Of a stretch of DNA of 64,000 nt, positions 62,634 through 64,000 are shown one piece after another. Below the pieces are notes generated by a model. That model was not told the origin of the DNA. It made no database searches and worked only from the letters and a program-made list of their open reading frames with translations. How positions within the stretch are numbered: the stretch's first letter is position 1; each line of letters begins with the position of its first letter. The DNA lies in the NCBI RefSeq assembly GCF_900090195.1, contig NZ_LT607803.1, forward strand, positions 682,001 to 746,000. The letters are read 5' to 3'. The DNA comes from Variovorax sp. HW608. Its GTDB lineage: Bacteria > Pseudomonadota > Gammaproteobacteria > Burkholderiales > Burkholderiaceae_C. Made by a program: the position numbers and the translations under genes.

Positions 62634-63976
62634 GGAAGCTCCTCGCGCGCCGCCGCATAGAGATGCTCGAGCGACACGAACTTTTCCCTCGGCTTGCCGA
62701 GCGCGGCACCGCGTGCCACCTCGGCGGCGTCGATGCGCGCCCAGTCCTGGAAGTCGAGGTACTTCCCGATGTACTGCGCGGGCCTGCCTCCCGACAGGGG
62801 ATGTTCGGCCCTCGGCGTGCGATGCGCCAGGGCCGGCAGGTCGGCGAGCACCGCCTCGGCGGTTTCGTAGCTGCACGGGCGGTTGGTGCCTATGGTGCCC
62901 TGGGGTCCGCGCTTGCTCCAGCCGCACACGTAGAGGCCGCTCACCCGCTTGCCGCCGTCGACCACGCGACCGTTGAGATTGGCGTGCGTGCCCCGGTCCT
63001 CGTCGTAGGGCACGCCCTCGATCGACGAGGACCGGCGTCCGATGCTGGAGAACACCAGGCCGCATTCGAGCTCGACGGATTCCGGACCCGCCGGCCAGCC
63101 GCGCGGCCTCGCGAAGCGAATACGCTCGATCGACGCGGCGCCTTCGATGCCCTGCGGCTCCAGGTGAAAGCGCAAGACGCAGCGCTTGTCGTTGGCAGCG
63201 CGAACGCCTGCCAATCGCTCCAGCATCGCAATGGCCGCCGCTTTTTCCGCATCCGTTCCGGCGGGCGCCGCGAAGCTTTCGGCGCGAAGGTCGGCGGTGT
63301 CCAACAGCGTGTCGCATGAAGGCAGCGCGCCGATCTCGTGCAGTTCCTTGGGCGAGAAGCGGACATCCGAAGGACCGCGGCGCCCGACGATGCACACCTC
63401 ACGCACGCGGCTTCGGGCCAGGGCGTCCAGCGCCTGGGCCGCGATGTCGGTGCGGCGCAGCTCGTCCACGCTCTTGAGCAGGATGCGCGCCACGTCGAGC
63501 GAGACATTGCCCTGGCCGACGATCACCGCGCGTTCGCACGACAGGTCGAAGTGGCAGTCCTTCTGGTCCGGGTGGCCGTTGTACCAACCGACGAAATCGC
63601 TGGCCAGGTGGCTGCCGGGCAGGTCTTCGCCGGGGATGCCCATGGGCCGGCCCAGCGGCGCGCCGGTGGCCAGGATGACCGCGTGGTAGCTCGCCAGCAG
63701 CGCGTCGACCGACACGTCCGCGCCGAGCTCGACGCCGCCGACGAAGCGAAAGCCGGGCATCGACGCGATTCGGTCGAAGACGGCGGTCACCTGCTTGAGC
63801 CTGGGGTGGTCGGGCGCGACGCCGTAGCGCACGAGGCCATAGGGCACGGGCAGCCGCTCCAGCAGGTCGACGCGCATGGGCAGCGCCGAGCGCAGCAGGG
63901 CCTCGGCGGCGTAGAAGCCGCTGGGCCCCGCGCCCACGACCGCCACCCTGAACGGCGAGGCACCGGCATCGCTCAT
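62627..63976 (-). CDS. NADPH-ferredoxin/adrenodoxin reductase-type FAD protein (FprA-like)
   Basis: A 449-residue flavoprotein with VVGAGPSGFYAAEALL for FAD, VPYGLVRYGVAPDHP, VIVGQGNVSLDVARILL for NADPH, and the late GWSKRGPQGTIGTN that covers the FAD. This matches FprA/adrenodoxin reductases, which pass electrons from NADPH to a ferredoxin. Its place beside moaA and the nitrite operon suggests supply of reducing power for nitrate reductase, but this is inference. At its start an ATGA overlap hints at an upstream gene running off the window. Confidence 0.87.
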   Translation of the reverse strand: MSDAGASPFRVAVVGAGPSGFYAAEALLRSALPMRVDLLERLPVPYGLVRYGVAPDHPRLKQVTAVFDRIASMPGFRFVGGVELGADVSVDALLASYHAVILATGAPLGRPMGIPGEDLPGSHLASDFVGWYNGHPDQKDCHFDLSCERAVIVGQGNVSLDVARILLKSVDELRRTDIAAQALDALARSRVREVCIVGRRGPSDVRFSPKELHEIGALPSCDTLLDTADLRAESFAAPAGTDAEKAAAIAMLERLAGVRAANDKRCVLRFHLEPQGIEGAASIERIRFARPRGWPAGPESVELECGLVFSSIGRRSSSIEGVPYDEDRGTHANLNGRVVDGGKRVSGLYVCGWSKRGPQGTIGTNRPCSYETAEAVLADLPALAHRTPRAEHPLSGGRPAQYIGKYLDFQDWARIDAAEVARGAALGKPREKFVSLEHLYAAAREELPC

Positions 63977-64000
63977 CGGCCCAACTCCATGCGCCGCGCT
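63973..64000 (-). CDS. Possible 3' end of an upstream gene
   Basis: Eight codons (ARRMELGR) and a TGA overlap the ATG of the FprA-like gene as ATGA, the common coupling in this window. If real, it is the end of a gene to the right in the same operon. In comparable clusters that would be an assimilatory nitrate reductase, but nothing here shows that. Confidence 0.3.

Overview
This is a GC-rich chromosomal window with dense, mostly operonic genes. The gene families point to a betaproteobacterium of the Comamonadaceae, most likely Variovorax or a close relative. Signs of this are the preT-preA-NCS1-hydA-hyuC pyrimidine operon with a divergent RutR-like TetR regulator, isoquinoline-oxidoreductase-type molybdoenzymes, BKACE and TauD genes, and an assimilatory nirBD-nirC block with a phosphatase-kinase. 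The assignment is inferred from gene content only. I see no rRNA, tRNA, CRISPR array, complete insertion sequence or phage genes.

Layout. 0-4.5 kb: an edge-truncated zinc-ribbon membrane protein, a NarL-type response regulator, a degenerate LytM lipoprotein, and a 0.66 kb stretch with no recognisable gene. 4.5-13.7 kb: a catabolic module made of a GntR/FCD regulator, a dihydropyrimidinase-like hydrolase, an amino-acid-type ABC permease and binding protein, and a DapA-family lyase. Divergent from these are a 982-residue three-part oxidoreductase fusion and an M20 hydrolase. A triple GTATAC operator-like element lies in the divergent promoter. The transporter has no ATPase gene here; only a 27-codon ABC ATPase scar remains at 13.6 kb. 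13.7-21.7 kb: the reductive pyrimidine pathway (PreT/PreA, NCS1 permease, dihydropyrimidinase, ureidopropionase), facing a TetR regulator across two tandem operator-like palindromes.

21.8-27 kb: an AraC regulator, then a decayed zone with a broken Tat-exported amidohydrolase, a LysR gene without its DNA-binding domain, and truncated hypothetical, SMI1/KNR4-like and cupin-like pieces. 26.5-31.5 kb: a LysR regulator divergent from two short-chain dehydrogenases, an isoprenylcysteine-methyltransferase-like membrane protein and an orphan binding lipoprotein. 31.7-37 kb: GMC oxidoreductase, HSL-type esterase, Baeyer-Villiger monooxygenase and a divergent AraC regulator. Together they would take an alcohol to a ketone, then to an ester or lactone, then to an acid. 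37-41.5 kb: a TauD-BKACE pair, a remnant of a second Baeyer-Villiger enzyme, and an SDR.

42.6-46.8 kb: envelope proteins, including a phospholipase-C-like domain joined to a probable outer-membrane beta-barrel and a lipoprotein alpha/beta hydrolase. 46.8-50.2 kb: an isoquinoline-oxidoreductase-like molybdoenzyme (two subunits) with a TetR regulator. 50.4-54.6 kb: a two-gene signalling operon, a receiver-PP2C-STAS-like protein and a hybrid histidine kinase with Hpt. 54.6-64 kb: nitrite assimilation (nirB, nirD, nirC) in a run with a PP2C phosphatase/Ser-Thr kinase fusion, then moaA and an NADPH-ferredoxin reductase. MoaA supplies molybdenum cofactor, which the molybdoenzyme at 46.8-49.6 kb and any nitrate reductase upstream would need.

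The most unusual items are the 982-residue fusion with its GTATAC element and odd gene partners, the phosphatase-kinase fusion joined to nitrite transport, the phospholipase-like beta-barrel, and the decayed zone at 23-26.5 kb.
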